NCBI GenBank assembly: GCA_044226485.1
Contig: JBGAGY010000002.1
Span: forward strand, 248,001 to 312,000
Origin: UBA6663 sp044226485
GTDB taxonomy: Bacteria > Chloroflexota > Anaerolineae > Anaerolineales > UBA6663
Length of the DNA: 64,000 nt
Direction: 5' to 3'
In this document: positions 51,972 through 60,490 of the stretch, piece by piece
Position numbering within the stretch: position 1 is the first letter of the stretch
How the letters are laid out: each line of letters opens with the position of its first letter
Notes under the pieces: model-generated
Databases searched by the model: none
The model's input: the letters and a program-made list of their open reading frames with translations, nothing else
Told to the model about the DNA's origin: nothing
Program-made: the position numbers and the translations under genes

Positions 51972-53096
51972 TTACGATTCCAGAATATCCTGCAGCCGCT
52001 CGAGGAGCCCGTGCTCCAACGGCTGGGCTTCGGCCGGGCTGGATTTGCGGAGCTCTTCGTAGAGCTTCTTCTGTTCTTTGGTGAGATCGGCCGGCGTGGC
52101 GACGTTGACGATGACGAACAGATCGCCCTTGCCTGAACGTTGCGGGCGCGGCGCGCCCTTGCCGCGCAGTTGGAAGACAGTGCCCGACTGCGTGCCCGCC
52201 GGCACCTTGAGCTTCTCAGGGCCGTAAGGCGTGGGCACCAGCACTTCCGCGCCGAGAGTCGCCTGAGCGACGTTGATGCTCACCTCCACGAAGACCTGGT
52301 CCTCGCGGCGGCGGAAATACTTGTGCGGGCTGACCGAGATGACGACGTACAGGTTGCCGACGGGGCCGCCGTTCGCGCCGGGCTCGCCTTCGCCCGACAC
52401 ACGGATCTGCGTGCCGGTGTTGACGCCGGGCGGGATCGGGATGACGCGCTTGACGCTGCGGCGCAGCTGGCCTTTGCCCCGGCACGCTCGGCACGGGCTC
52501 TGGATCACTTCGCCGGAGCCGCCGCAGGTGGGGCACGACGAGACGTTGACCATCGAGCCCAGGAAGGTCTGACGCACCTGACGCACTTCGCCGGTGCCCT
52601 TGCAGGTGTCGCAGCGTTTGGGCTGCGTGCCGGGCTCGGCGCCGCTGCCCTGGCAGGTGTCGCAGGTCTCGTTGCGCGCGAACTCGATCTCTTGATCGAC
52701 GCCGTGGATGGCCTGTTCGAAGGTGAGGGTCAGGTCGTAGCGCAGGTCCGCGCCGCGTCGGGGAGCGCGCCGAGAGGACGCGCCGCGGCTCCCGCCGAAG
52801 CCGCCGCCGAAGAACGTCTCGAAGATGTCCTCGACGCCAAAGCCGCCTGAGAAGTCGGAGCCGCCCATGCCGCCATTGACCCCGGCGTGGCCGAAACGAT
52901 CGTAGGCCGCGCGCTTCTGCTCGTCGGAGAGCACGGCGTAGGCCTCGTTGATCTCCTTGAAGCGTTCGTCGGCCCCGGGCTCTTTGTTGACGTCGGGGTG
53001 ATACTGCTTGGCGAGTTTGCGGAACGCCGACTTCAACTCGTCGCCGTTCGCGCCCTTGCCGACCCCGAGGGTCTCGTAGTAGTCGCGCTTAGCCAT
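51972..53096 (-). CDS. dnaJ: Chaperone protein DnaJ
   Basis: 374 residues. J-domain with HPD at 33-35, Gly/Phe-rich stretch (DFSGGFGVEDIFETFFGGGF), four zinc repeats CDTCQGSG, CDTCKGTG, CPTCGGSG and CRACRGKG, then the C-terminal substrate domains. Complete type I DnaJ; stimulates DnaK ATPase and delivers unfolded clients. No obvious Shine-Dalgarno: the hairpin at 53105-53182 ends just upstream. Confidence 0.97.
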   Translation of the reverse strand: MAKRDYYETLGVGKGANGDELKSAFRKLAKQYHPDVNKEPGADERFKEINEAYAVLSDEQKRAAYDRFGHAGVNGGMGGSDFSGGFGVEDIFETFFGGGFGGSRGASSRRAPRRGADLRYDLTLTFEQAIHGVDQEIEFARNETCDTCQGSGAEPGTQPKRCDTCKGTGEVRQVRQTFLGSMVNVSSCPTCGGSGEVIQSPCRACRGKGQLRRSVKRVIPIPPGVNTGTQIRVSGEGEPGANGGPVGNLYVVISVSPHKYFRRREDQVFVEVSINVAQATLGAEVLVPTPYGPEKLKVPAGTQSGTVFQLRGKGAPRPQRSGKGDLFVIVNVATPADLTKEQKKLYEELRKSSPAEAQPLEHGLLERLQDILES

Positions 53097-53104
53097 ATCT
53101 TAAA

Positions 53105-53182
53105 GAGCGAGGAGCGAAGGGCGAGGAGCGAGGGGCGTGCGCTGCTCAATGCGCCGCGCCCCTCGTTCTTCGCTCCTCGCTC
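53105..53182. repeat. Heptamer-based hairpin between dnaK and dnaJ (GAGCGAG words)
   Basis: Left arm: GAGCGAG, GAGCGAA and two further seven-base variants at 53105-53132, then GGGCG. Right arm 53157-53182: CGCCC then CTCGTTC, TTCGCTC and CTCGCTC. The left arm has one word more than the right, so the pairing can slip by seven bases. Confidence 0.85.
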
Positions 53183-53188
53183 TTCGCC

Positions 53189-55105
53189 TCAAGCTTCCTT
53201 GAACTGACCGTCCACGACGTCGTCGCCGGAGGCGCCGCCCGATGGGCCGGAGCCGCCCGCGTCGCCGCCGGGTGTCCCGCCCGGAGCACCGGCCTCAGGG
53301 CCGGACTGGTACATGGCCGACCCGATCTTCTGGATCGACTGGTACAGGTCGTTGGTCGCGCTCTGGATCGTGTCGACGTTGCCGCCTTCGAGCGCGCTGC
53401 GGACCGACGCGATCTTGCCCTCGACCTCGCTCTTGATCTCGGCCGGCACCTTGTCGCCGCCGTCGCGCAGCGCCTTCTCGGCGGTGAAGATGGCCGAGTC
53501 GGCCGCGTTGCGGACCTCGACCTGCGCCTTGCGGGTCTTATCTTCATCGGCGTGGCGCTCGGCATCCTTGACCATCTTGTCGATCTCGTCCTTGTTCAGG
53601 CCGGACGAGGCCGTGATGGTGATGTGCTGCGAGCGGCCGGTGGCCTTGTCGGAGGCCGAGACCTTGAGGATGCCGTCGGCGTCGATGTCGAACGTGACCT
53701 CGATCTGCGGCACGCCGCGCGGCGCCGGCGGGATGCCGTCGAGGATGAAGTTGCCGAGCAGTTTGTTGTCGGCCGCCATCGGGCGCTCGCCCTGGACGAC
53801 CTTGATCTCGACCGAGGTCTGCATGTCGGACGCCGTCGAGAAGACCTGCGACTTGCGGGTCGGGATGGTGGTGTTGCGCTCGATCAGGGGTGTGGCCACG
53901 CCGCCGAGCGTCTCGATGCTGAGCGTCAGCGGGGTGACGTCGAGCAGGAGGATGTCCTTGACGTCGCCGCGCAGGACGCCGGCCTGGATCGCGGCGCCGA
54001 TCGCCACCACCTCGTCGGGGTTGACGCTCTTGTTCGGCTCCTTGCTGAAGAGCTTGCGCACAGCCTCCTGCACGGCGGGCATGCGCGTCATGCCGCCGAC
54101 CAGCACGACCTCGTGCACGTCGCCGGTCTTGAGCTTGGCGTCGTCGAGGGCCTGGACCACTGGCTTGATCGAGCGCTGGATCAGGTCGTCGCAGAGCTGC
54201 TCGAGCCTGGCGCGCGAGAGGGTCAGGTTGAGGTGCTTGGGGCCAGTCGCGTCGGCTGTGATGAAGGGCAGATTGAGCTCGGTCTGCATCACGGTCGAGA
54301 GCTCGATCTTGGCCTTCTCGGCGGCCTCCTTGAGGCGCTGCAGGGCCTGACGATCGTCGCGCAGGTCGATGCCCTGATCCTTCTTGAACTCGTCGGCCGC
54401 CCAGTTGATGATGCGCTGGTCGAAGTCGTCGCCGCCGAGGAAGGTGTCGCCGTTGGTCGAGCGCACTTCGAAGACGCCGTCGCCGACGTCGAGGATCGAG
54501 ATGTCGAACGTGCCGCCGCCGAGGTCGTAGACCGCGATGGTCTCATCCTTCTTCTTGTCGAGGCCGTAGGCCAACGACGAAGCGGTCGGCTCGTTGATGA
54601 TGCGCAGCACTTCGAGGCCCGCGATGCGGCCGGCGTCCTTGGTCGCCTGGCGCTGCGAGTCGTTGAAGTAGGCGGGCACCGTGATCACGGCCTGGGTGAT
54701 CGTCTCACCGAGATAGGCTTCGGCGTCGGCCTTGATCTTCTGCAGGATCATGGCGCTGACTTCCGGCGGTGAATAATCCTTGCCGCCCATCGAGACGCGC
54801 ACGTCGCCGTTCGGCGCGGCCGAGACCTTGTAGGGCACCAGCTTGATGGCCTTCTGCACTTCAGCGTCCGAGAACTTGCGCCCCATGAAGCGCTTGACCG
54901 AGAAGATCGTGTTCTCGGGGTTCATCACGGCCTGGCGCCGGGCCACCTGGCCCACAGTGCGCTCGCCGTTCTTGGGGTTGACCGCCACCACGGACGGGAT
55001 CAGGCGCGAGCCTTCGCTCGACGGGATGACGGTCGGCTCGCCGCCTTCCATGACGGCCACGACGGAGTTGGTCGTGCCCAGGTCGATGCCGATGATCTTG
55101 GACAT
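53189..55105 (-). CDS. dnaK: Chaperone protein DnaK (Hsp70)
   Basis: 638 residues, full length. IGIDLGTTNSVVAVMEGGEP at the start, PAYFNDSQRQATKDAGRIAG, and IYDLGGGTFDIS-type (AVYDLGGGTFDISIL) phosphate loops, hydrophobic interdomain linker DILLLDVTPLTLSIETLGG, and a Gly-rich C-terminal tail (GAPGGTPGGDAGGSGPSG). The tail ends in QFKEA rather than EEVD, as normal for bacteria. It works with DnaJ and GrpE encoded on either side. Confidence 0.98.
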   Translation of the reverse strand: MSKIIGIDLGTTNSVVAVMEGGEPTVIPSSEGSRLIPSVVAVNPKNGERTVGQVARRQAVMNPENTIFSVKRFMGRKFSDAEVQKAIKLVPYKVSAAPNGDVRVSMGGKDYSPPEVSAMILQKIKADAEAYLGETITQAVITVPAYFNDSQRQATKDAGRIAGLEVLRIINEPTASSLAYGLDKKKDETIAVYDLGGGTFDISILDVGDGVFEVRSTNGDTFLGGDDFDQRIINWAADEFKKDQGIDLRDDRQALQRLKEAAEKAKIELSTVMQTELNLPFITADATGPKHLNLTLSRARLEQLCDDLIQRSIKPVVQALDDAKLKTGDVHEVVLVGGMTRMPAVQEAVRKLFSKEPNKSVNPDEVVAIGAAIQAGVLRGDVKDILLLDVTPLTLSIETLGGVATPLIERNTTIPTRKSQVFSTASDMQTSVEIKVVQGERPMAADNKLLGNFILDGIPPAPRGVPQIEVTFDIDADGILKVSASDKATGRSQHITITASSGLNKDEIDKMVKDAERHADEDKTRKAQVEVRNAADSAIFTAEKALRDGGDKVPAEIKSEVEGKIASVRSALEGGNVDTIQSATNDLYQSIQKIGSAMYQSGPEAGAPGGTPGGDAGGSGPSGGASGDDVVDGQFKEA

Positions 55106-55122
55106 AGGGTTCCTCTGTATGG

Positions 55123-55138
55123 GCGAGGCATGCCTCGC
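55123..55138. repeat. 16-bp perfect palindrome between grpE and dnaK
   Basis: GCGAGGCATGCCTCGC is a perfect palindrome in the 49-base gap. It is shorter than, and not in the seven-base style of, the other heat-shock operon hairpins. Confidence 0.8.
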
Positions 55139-55154
55139 TCGTGCGACAAAAACG

Positions 55155-55694
55155 TCAGGCTGCGACTTTCACCAACGCGGTGCGCAGGACGCGATCCTTG
55201 ACTTTGTAGCCCGGGCGCAGGACTTCGATGATGTGCCCGGACGGAACGGTGTCGTGCGGTTCCTGCACGACGGCTTCATGGAAGTTCGGGTCGAAGGGCT
55301 GGCCCTCGGCCTGGACGGGCGTGACGCCCTCGGCCTCGAGAAAGCCGAGCAGCTTGCGCTGGATGGCGGCGATCCCTTCGGCCCAGACAGCGCCCTCGCC
55401 TTCGGTCGGCTTCGCCTTGAGCGCGCGCTCGAGGTCGTCGGAGACCTCGAGGTAGCGGTTCAGGACGCGGGCCAGCAGCGAGTGATACTGATCGAACTGG
55501 TCGCGCTCCTGGCGCTTCTTGTAATTGGCGAACTCGGCGCGCGCGCGCTGCCAGCCGTCGAGATATTCGGCGGACTTGGCCTTGGCGTCGCCCAGTTCGA
55601 CTTGCAGGGATTGCACCACAGCGCCCAGATCCTTGTTTGTCTCCGGGGGCGCTTCGCCGTTAGGCTCCGGAGTTTGAACGGTTTCGTCAGTCAT
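55155..55694 (-). CDS. grpE: Nucleotide exchange factor GrpE
   Basis: 179 residues. Acidic N-terminus, a long helix (VVQSLQVELGDAKAKSAEYL then DGWQRARAEFANYKKRQERD), and the C-terminal beta-domain with PFDPNFHEAVVQEPHDTVPS, the GrpE signature, ending VLRPGYKVKDRVLRTALVKV. It releases ADP from DnaK. It lies between hrcA and dnaK in the operon. Confidence 0.97.
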   Translation of the reverse strand: MTDETVQTPEPNGEAPPETNKDLGAVVQSLQVELGDAKAKSAEYLDGWQRARAEFANYKKRQERDQFDQYHSLLARVLNRYLEVSDDLERALKAKPTEGEGAVWAEGIAAIQRKLLGFLEAEGVTPVQAEGQPFDPNFHEAVVQEPHDTVPSGHIIEVLRPGYKVKDRVLRTALVKVAA

Positions 55695-55725
55695 CGTCTA
55701 CGACGTACTCCTTCTTGTCACATGC

Positions 55726-55813
55726 GACGGCGGACGGCAGACCGCGTTTGTTGGCGACAGCCGCAGGCGCCGATGTCCGACGGTCTGCGGTCGACGGTCC
55801 GCTGTCTGCGGTC
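55726..55813. repeat. Heptamer-based mirrored repeat between hrcA and grpE (GACNGNN words)
   Basis: Left: GACGGCG, GACGGCA and GACCGCG at 55726-55746. Right: GACGGTC, TGCGGTC, GACGGTC, CGCTGTC and TGCGGTC at 55779-55813, which read on the other strand are GACCGTC and GACCGCA words. Imperfect pairing (about 14 of 18) but clear seven-base phase; the vocabulary is shared with the repeat at 22955. Confidence 0.7.
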
Positions 55814-56902
55814 TCAGGGTCTGCGCCCCTCGCCGCGATTGAAGTCGCCGCGATCCTGGTCGCTGGCGGGTTGGTCCAGATAAAACTCGGTCATGAGACC
55901 GGACATGAGCGACGCGACGTGGCGAACGGTGCTGATCGCGCGGCCGTAGGCCATGCGCTGCGGGCCAAAGACGCCGAGCGCGCCGGTGGCGTAGCCGGGC
56001 ACGCCGTAGCGCGCCAGCACCATCGAAAACTCTTTAAGCTCCTGCCAGCTGTCCTCGCCGCCGATCACGACCTGGATGCCGCCGATCTCGGGCGACATGG
56101 TTTTGTCGAGGAACGTCTCGAGATAGGTTCGCTCCTCGAGGACGCGCAGCGCCTGCTGGGCGGTGTCGGAGTTGGCCATCTCGGGCTCGGCGAGCACATT
56201 GGCGACGCCGTCGCGGAAGATGTTCCAGGCCGAGCCCGACTCGGACTTGTGCATGACGTCAGCGGCCAGGCGCATGATCTCCTGGGCCAGGGTGGGCTGC
56301 TGGCGAGCCAGCGCCGCCACCTCGTTCGTCGTCCGGTCGCGACAGACCAGGGTGATCTGGGTTGCCGTCTGGCTGAGCCGTTCCTGCGGGACGGGTTCGG
56401 CCAGCGTGAGCATCTGCTGCTTGACTTCGCCGCCGTTCAGGACGAGCACCAGCAAGACCAATCGGCCCTGGGTCGCGATGAGCTCCAGGTGCTTGAAGCG
56501 CGCCTGCTCCTGGCGGGGTGCCGTGACCAGGCTGGCGCCGCGGCCGTAACGGGCGAGCACCGAAGCCGAGAGGCGCATCCACTCGTCGAGGTCGCCGCTC
56601 GACTGATAGAACTGGTGGTTGATCGTCCGCTGGTCCGCGGCCGGGAGTTCCGACTCGCCGATCAGACGCTGGACGAAATACCGATAGCCAGCTTCGGTCG
56701 GCTCGCGGCCGCCCGACGTGTGAGGCTGGCGCAGGTAGCCAAGGTCGGTCAACAGCGCCATCTCGTTCCGGATGGTCGCCGAACTGATGTTCAGCCGATA
56801 CTTTTCGAGCAGGACCTTCGAGCTGACCGCCCGGGCCGTCTCGATATACTCCCGAACCACAAGGCCCAGGATCATTTCCTGTCGATCAGTCAACTCACTC
56901 AT
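55814..56902 (-). CDS. hrcA: Heat-inducible transcription repressor HrcA
   Basis: 362 residues. N-terminal winged helix (LTDRQEMILGLVVREYIETA; SATIRNEMALLTDLGYLRQP; HTSGGREPTEAGYRYFV), then the GAF-like domain with IGGEDSWQELKEFSMVLARY and GALGVFGPQRMAYGRAISTV. First gene of the operon; the CIRCE operator lies just upstream. GroEL-dependent HrcA represses the operon at normal temperature (family knowledge). Confidence 0.97.
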   Translation of the reverse strand: MSELTDRQEMILGLVVREYIETARAVSSKVLLEKYRLNISSATIRNEMALLTDLGYLRQPHTSGGREPTEAGYRYFVQRLIGESELPAADQRTINHQFYQSSGDLDEWMRLSASVLARYGRGASLVTAPRQEQARFKHLELIATQGRLVLLVLVLNGGEVKQQMLTLAEPVPQERLSQTATQITLVCRDRTTNEVAALARQQPTLAQEIMRLAADVMHKSESGSAWNIFRDGVANVLAEPEMANSDTAQQALRVLEERTYLETFLDKTMSPEIGGIQVVIGGEDSWQELKEFSMVLARYGVPGYATGALGVFGPQRMAYGRAISTVRHVASLMSGLMTEFYLDQPASDQDRGDFNRGEGRRP

Positions 56903-56914
56903 CTGCTAAAACCT

Positions 56915-56941
56915 TTAGCACTCTCGCATTGAGAGTGCTAA
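56915..56941. promoter_or_regulatory. CIRCE operator
   Basis: TTAGCACTC (56915-56923), nine bases, GAGTGCTAA (56933-56941): exact consensus. It lies 12 bases upstream of hrcA and downstream of its promoter, the standard position for HrcA repression. Confidence 0.97.
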
Positions 56942-56954
56942 CAACACAGGGAAG

Positions 56955-56983
56955 ATTATACGATTTGAGTTGTTTCGAGTCAA
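56955..56983 (-). promoter_or_regulatory. Sigma70 promoter of the hrcA operon
   Basis: On the minus strand TTGACT (56983-56978), 17 bases, TATAAT (56960-56955), both matching consensus. CIRCE lies just downstream. Confidence 0.9.
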
Positions 56984-57076
56984 TCAGGGAGGGTGAGAAC
57001 GGGTTGAGGAGGCGGGAAACGGCCAGAATTTAGCCAATCCGACGGCCCAATGGGAACAAATCCGGACCCTGCAGGG

Positions 57077-57898
57077 TCAGGTCTGTTTTGGGAGCGTCTG
57101 TATCCAGTTTTGATGAGCTGTCCAAACCCGCTCCCACAGCCGCTCGACTTCAGGCAGTTGCAGGCCGAAGACGTCTTCAAGGGTGCGCCGATAGTCGACG
57201 ACGTTATCCAGTGTAGTGGTCGTGCTGCCTCCGGCATGGGTCTTCTGAAGCACCGCGCCCCGGAGGCTGAAGAGTGCATCGGGCCGAAATCGATGGCAGA
57301 CCGTGATGCGCACGAACCCAGACTCGGGCGACGTCTGTAGATGATGACACTGCGCCGCGAACTGGGTCATGACGGCCGGCTCGAGGGTGAAGTCGAAACC
57401 GCCTCCGCCCACACCGTCGCTGACCAGTTCCCAGCGGTCGGCGGCCTGGCGCAGTTCGAAGGGCTTGAGGAAGTTCGCCTGGGCGTAACGATCCGAGACG
57501 AGGGGCAAGGGCTCCAGGAACCCGTTGCCGAAGCCAACGTCGGCCAGGTAGGGCTGATCGAGCATCACGCTCATGAGCAGGTGGTTGCCCTCGGCCGAGG
57601 CGCCGCCCGAACGACGCCCGACTGTACCGGCCAGGAGCGACACGTCGAAGCCGATCTCGCGCAGCGCCCAGGCGAAGAGACCATTCATCTCGTAGCACCA
57701 GCCGCCACGCCGGCGTATGACGATCTTGTCGAAGATGGCGTCGACATCCAGTGTGAGCGTGCGATCGAGGTGGATGTCGAGGTTCTCGTATGGGATCGCG
57801 AGCAGGTGGGCGTTGTGAAGCGCAAACAGCGTCTGGCGATCGACTCTCACGGGTGCCGTGTAGCCGATGCGGTTAAGGTAGGCGTCGAGGCGAGACAT
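57077..57898 (-). CDS. Arylamine N-acetyltransferase
   Basis: 273 residues from ATG at 57898. The Cys-His-Asp triad is Cys68 (RRGGWCYEMNGLFAWAL), His106 (GNHLLMSVML) and Asp120 (YLADVGFG). N-terminal LDAYLNRIGY is typical of bacterial NATs, which transfer acetyl from acetyl-CoA to arylamines or hydrazines. No clear Shine-Dalgarno. It stands alone, separated from hrcA by the promoter and about 90 bases. Confidence 0.93.
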   Translation of the reverse strand: MSRLDAYLNRIGYTAPVRVDRQTLFALHNAHLLAIPYENLDIHLDRTLTLDVDAIFDKIVIRRRGGWCYEMNGLFAWALREIGFDVSLLAGTVGRRSGGASAEGNHLLMSVMLDQPYLADVGFGNGFLEPLPLVSDRYAQANFLKPFELRQAADRWELVSDGVGGGGFDFTLEPAVMTQFAAQCHHLQTSPESGFVRITVCHRFRPDALFSLRGAVLQKTHAGGSTTTTLDNVVDYRRTLEDVFGLQLPEVERLWERVWTAHQNWIQTLPKQT

Positions 57899-57928
57899 AG
57901 GGGGATGATATCGCGCCGGGAACCCCAC

Positions 57929-58044
57929 CCGCGACGCCGCGGGTGGTGGGAAGCGTCAGAGCGCCGGGGCGTCGCACCCTCCCCTGGAAGGGGAGGGTGG
58001 AAGGCTCGATGGTCGGGAAGGTGTAGAGCGGGTCGAGGCGTCAC
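57929..58044. other. Intergenic region with two GC-rich hairpins
   Basis: CCACCCGCG, a four-base loop, CGCGGGTGG around 57926-57948, and CACCCTCCCCT with AGGGGAGGGTG around 57975-57998. No gene. This is the start of a roughly 330-base gene-free stretch (57899-58255) that continues into two tandem repeat arrays. Confidence 0.6.
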
Positions 58045-58090
58045 GCTCAAGGTCGAGGCAGCGCTCAAGGTCGAGGCAGCGCTCAAGGCA
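58045..58090. repeat. 18-bp tandem repeat, about 2.6 copies
   Basis: GCTCAAGGTCGAGGCAGC starts at 58045, 58063 and, truncated, 58081. It adjoins the 76-bp tandem repeat. Confidence 0.85.
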
Positions 58091-58318
58091 GGCGCGCCGT
58101 TCAGGGAAGAGCGCCAGAGGAGGAGGCCGAGGAGCGAGATCAGGGCTGTGACGGCGACCCAGGGCAGGCGCGCCGTTCAGGGAAGAGCGCCAGAGGAGAA
58201 GGAGGCCGAGGAGCAAGATCAGGGCTGTGACGGCGACCCAGGCCAGGCGCGCCGTTCAGGGAAGGCGCCAGAGGAGGAGGCCGAGGAGCGAGATCAGGGC
58301 TGTGACGGCGACCCAGAT
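58089..58318. repeat. 76-bp tandem repeat, three copies, overlapping a gene end
   Basis: CAGGCGCGCCGTTCAGGGAA begins copies at 58089, 58165 and 58244; a degenerate fourth start is at 58319. Period 76, 79 and 75 bases. The third copy encodes the C-terminal helix of the small membrane protein on the minus strand; the other two repeat the same coding segment beyond its stop codon. One missing base in copy three creates that stop. Confidence 0.88.
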
Positions 58319-58462
58319 CAGGCGGGCAATCGAGTCGGTGACAAGGTCGCCGAAAAAGCGCAGCTCGACGTTAGCGAACGCGAAACTGGCCAGGCCGCCG
58401 AGGGCCAGGGTGAGACCGACGGCGAACAGGACCTGGCCAAGCACGCGGCGAGGATGTGTCAT
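58256..58462 (-). CDS. Small two-helix membrane protein
   Basis: 68 residues: helix one VLFAVGLTLALGGLASFAFA, a short loop, helix two IARLIWVAVTALISLLGLLL, ending WRLP. No family recognised. The C-terminus is formed by a 76-bp tandem repeat unit; upstream units would extend the protein by further copies of the second helix if one base were restored, so the gene is probably in flux. It follows the tubby-like gene by 32 bases. Confidence 0.6.
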   Translation of the reverse strand: MTHPRRVLGQVLFAVGLTLALGGLASFAFANVELRFFGDLVTDSIARLIWVAVTALISLLGLLLWRLP

Positions 58463-58494
58463 GGAGTGTCTGGCGCGTGTGGACTCGCGCTGCC

Positions 58495-59031
58495 TTATAT
58501 CGCCGGGAGGATGGTGGTGGTCATGGCTGCGGAGTCCATGAACATCATCACCGCGAGGTACCAGCCGAGCATCACCATCCAGGGCATCTCAGGGACCTGA
58601 AGCGCCGCCGGGTGGATCTCGACGTCGGCCGACATGTGCAAGAGTCCGCCGATCTTGACGAAGCTGATGAGAGGCTCGCCGGCCTCTGTCGTGAATTCGT
58701 AGCGAGTGGACCAGAAGTTGGTGTTGGCCAGGAACTTGCGGCCGTCCGGAAACTCAAGCGTGCCGCCACCGCTCCAGGTCGCATTGCGAAAGACCGCGAG
58801 GTCCTGATCGGATTGCTCGGCGCGAACCGTGACGCGTGTTTGCCAGAAGCCAACGCGCTTGAAGGTCCAGGCGCCATCGCCGCTCGTCGCCGTGGCAAGC
58901 GACCCCCACGAGCTGCGGAAGTTCATGGCCGCAGCCACCGTATCGCCGGACCGCAATTCGTATTCCAGCTTCATGGTATGCGGCTGGATCCACTTAAGCG
59001 GCTGTCCGGATAATTCAGCGAGTTTGAGCAT
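58495..59031 (-). CDS. Tubby/LURP-like domain protein with C-terminal membrane helix
   Basis: 178 residues from ATG at 59031, chosen for GGAGG five bases upstream. Beta-rich body with repeated strand patterns (MNFRSSWGSLATATSGDGAW; TFKRVGFWQTRVTVRAEQSD; WSGGGTLEFPDGRKFLANTN), suggesting a tubby/LURP-one-like barrel. The last 35 residues form a transmembrane helix (WMVMLGWYLAVMMFMDSAAM). Function unknown; such proteins in bacteria may bind membrane lipids. The assignment to that fold is tentative. Confidence 0.6.
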   Translation of the reverse strand: MLKLAELSGQPLKWIQPHTMKLEYELRSGDTVAAAMNFRSSWGSLATATSGDGAWTFKRVGFWQTRVTVRAEQSDQDLAVFRNATWSGGGTLEFPDGRKFLANTNFWSTRYEFTTEAGEPLISFVKIGGLLHMSADVEIHPAALQVPEMPWMVMLGWYLAVMMFMDSAAMTTTILPAI

Positions 59032-59096
59032 GGTGGCCTCCATGATCAGTTCTACGTGAAGGACTCGAGCGCGTTGCGACATGCGAAAAGTATCGC

Positions 59097-59141
59097 AAAA
59101 AGCGGCACGGGCAGCGCCTGCGCTGCCCGTGCCGCGTTTTT
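59097..59141. terminator. Bidirectional intrinsic terminator
   Basis: Perfect 15-bp stem GCGGCACGGGCAGCG (59102-59116) with 59121-59135, loop CCTG, A5 before and T5 after. It follows the SLC13-like gene on the minus strand. Confidence 0.92.
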
Positions 59142-59167
59142 GGGCGAAAGTGATGTTCAGGGCGTCG

Positions 59168-60490
59168 TCACCAGGGGATCACATCGAGGAAGACGAAGGC
59201 CAGGGCCGCCGCCACGATGGCCATGGCGAAACCCCAGGTGAGCAGGCCACGGAACACCGGAGCCTTGTCGATCACGGGCGGCAGCGCGGCAAGGCAGAGC
59301 GCACCGAGGGTCGAGAGCGGGCTGACGTCGACCATGTGCGAGCCGATGTCGACGGCGATGATGAGCTTCCAGATGCTGCCGCCGCCGAGTTGCGCGATCA
59401 GGCCCGGGATGAGCGGCATGAAGGTCGGCAGCACTACGCCAGACGAGCTGCTGAACATCGAGACGATGCCCGTGATCAGCGCCATCATCATGTTGATCGT
59501 GCCGGTCGATGACACCGACGCGATGGCGCTTGTCGCCAGGTCCAGGCCGCCCGTAGCTTCAACCAGGCCGATCAGGACGCTGATGCCGCTGACCATGACG
59601 ATCACGCTCCAGGGCAATGTGCGCAGCGCTTCCTCGGCATGGCCGGCGCCCACGAGGGTGAGGGCCACGCCGACCAGCAACGCGGCGACGGCGGTCGGCA
59701 CATTGAAGAAGAGGACGAGGACGATCAGCAGACCCATGGCCACGAAGGTGAGCGTGTGCGCGCGGTCCGTCGGCTGCGACACGCCGGCGGGGCCACCCGC
59801 CCCGATCTGGCCGATCGAGTCGATCGGGCCGACCGAGTCCACCGGGCCGCCGGCCTCGACGAGGGACTCCGAGCGCGCGCGATAGCCGCGGAAGAGCAGA
59901 TACGCGGCAATAGCGGAGAGCGACTGAAGCGCGGCGACGGCCACAAACACCGTCCAGCCCGCGCTGGGATCGGTGACGCCGATGTCATGCATGAGCCCGA
60001 CGTTGATCAGGCCGGTGAGTGCGATCGGCGAGAAGGCGCCGGCGTTGGCGCCCGTGCAGATGACGATCGCCATCAGCAGCGGGTTGATGCCGGCCCTGAC
60101 GGCGATCGCCATGCCGATCGGCGCGATCATGGCGGTGGCCGCGATGTTGCCCGGGCCGATCGCCGAGAACACGAGCGTGATGGCGAAGAAGATCACGGGC
60201 AGCCAGGCGGGCCGTCCCCGAGCGATCGAGAGCGCCGCGCCAGCGAGTCGGTCGAGGGCGCCGTTAAGACGGGCCATCTCGAAAAAGTGCGCGACGGCGA
60301 TGAGGGTCAGGATCAGTTGCGTCGGCATGAAGGCCGCCACCTTGCCAAGCGTCAGATCCGCAGCATACAGGCCGATGAGGGTGGCAAACGTTACGGAGAG
60401 CAGGCCGGCATTGAAACCGGGGCGCCAGGCCGACAGGCCGATCGCCACGATCAACGCCAACAACGCCCAAATCGCGGGAGAGATGTTCAT
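59168..60490 (-). CDS. SLC13/MatC-like carboxylate transporter
   Basis: 440 residues and about 12 helices in two halves joined by a polar loop (VEAGGPVDSVGPIDSIGQIG). FSAIGPGNIAATAMIAPIGM in the first half and VSMFSSSSGVVLPTFMPLIP in the second are the paired hairpin motifs of the IT superfamily (DASS/MatC). Transports a dicarboxylate or other anion, probably with sodium or protons. No catabolic gene is adjacent. Transcribed alone. Confidence 0.8.
   Translation of the reverse strand: MNISPAIWALLALIVAIGLSAWRPGFNAGLLSVTFATLIGLYAADLTLGKVAAFMPTQLILTLIAVAHFFEMARLNGALDRLAGAALSIARGRPAWLPVIFFAITLVFSAIGPGNIAATAMIAPIGMAIAVRAGINPLLMAIVICTGANAGAFSPIALTGLINVGLMHDIGVTDPSAGWTVFVAVAALQSLSAIAAYLLFRGYRARSESLVEAGGPVDSVGPIDSIGQIGAGGPAGVSQPTDRAHTLTFVAMGLLIVLVLFFNVPTAVAALLVGVALTLVGAGHAEEALRTLPWSVIVMVSGISVLIGLVEATGGLDLATSAIASVSSTGTINMMMALITGIVSMFSSSSGVVLPTFMPLIPGLIAQLGGGSIWKLIIAVDIGSHMVDVSPLSTLGALCLAALPPVIDKAPVFRGLLTWGFAMAIVAAALAFVFLDVIPW

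Noticed and set aside
53552..54772. 406-codon plus-strand ORF opposite dnaK
   Set aside because: Exact shadow of dnaK, with no recognisable domain.
58089..58318. Possible CRISPR array
   Set aside because: Copies are contiguous 76-bp tandem units without unique spacers, and no cas gene is present.
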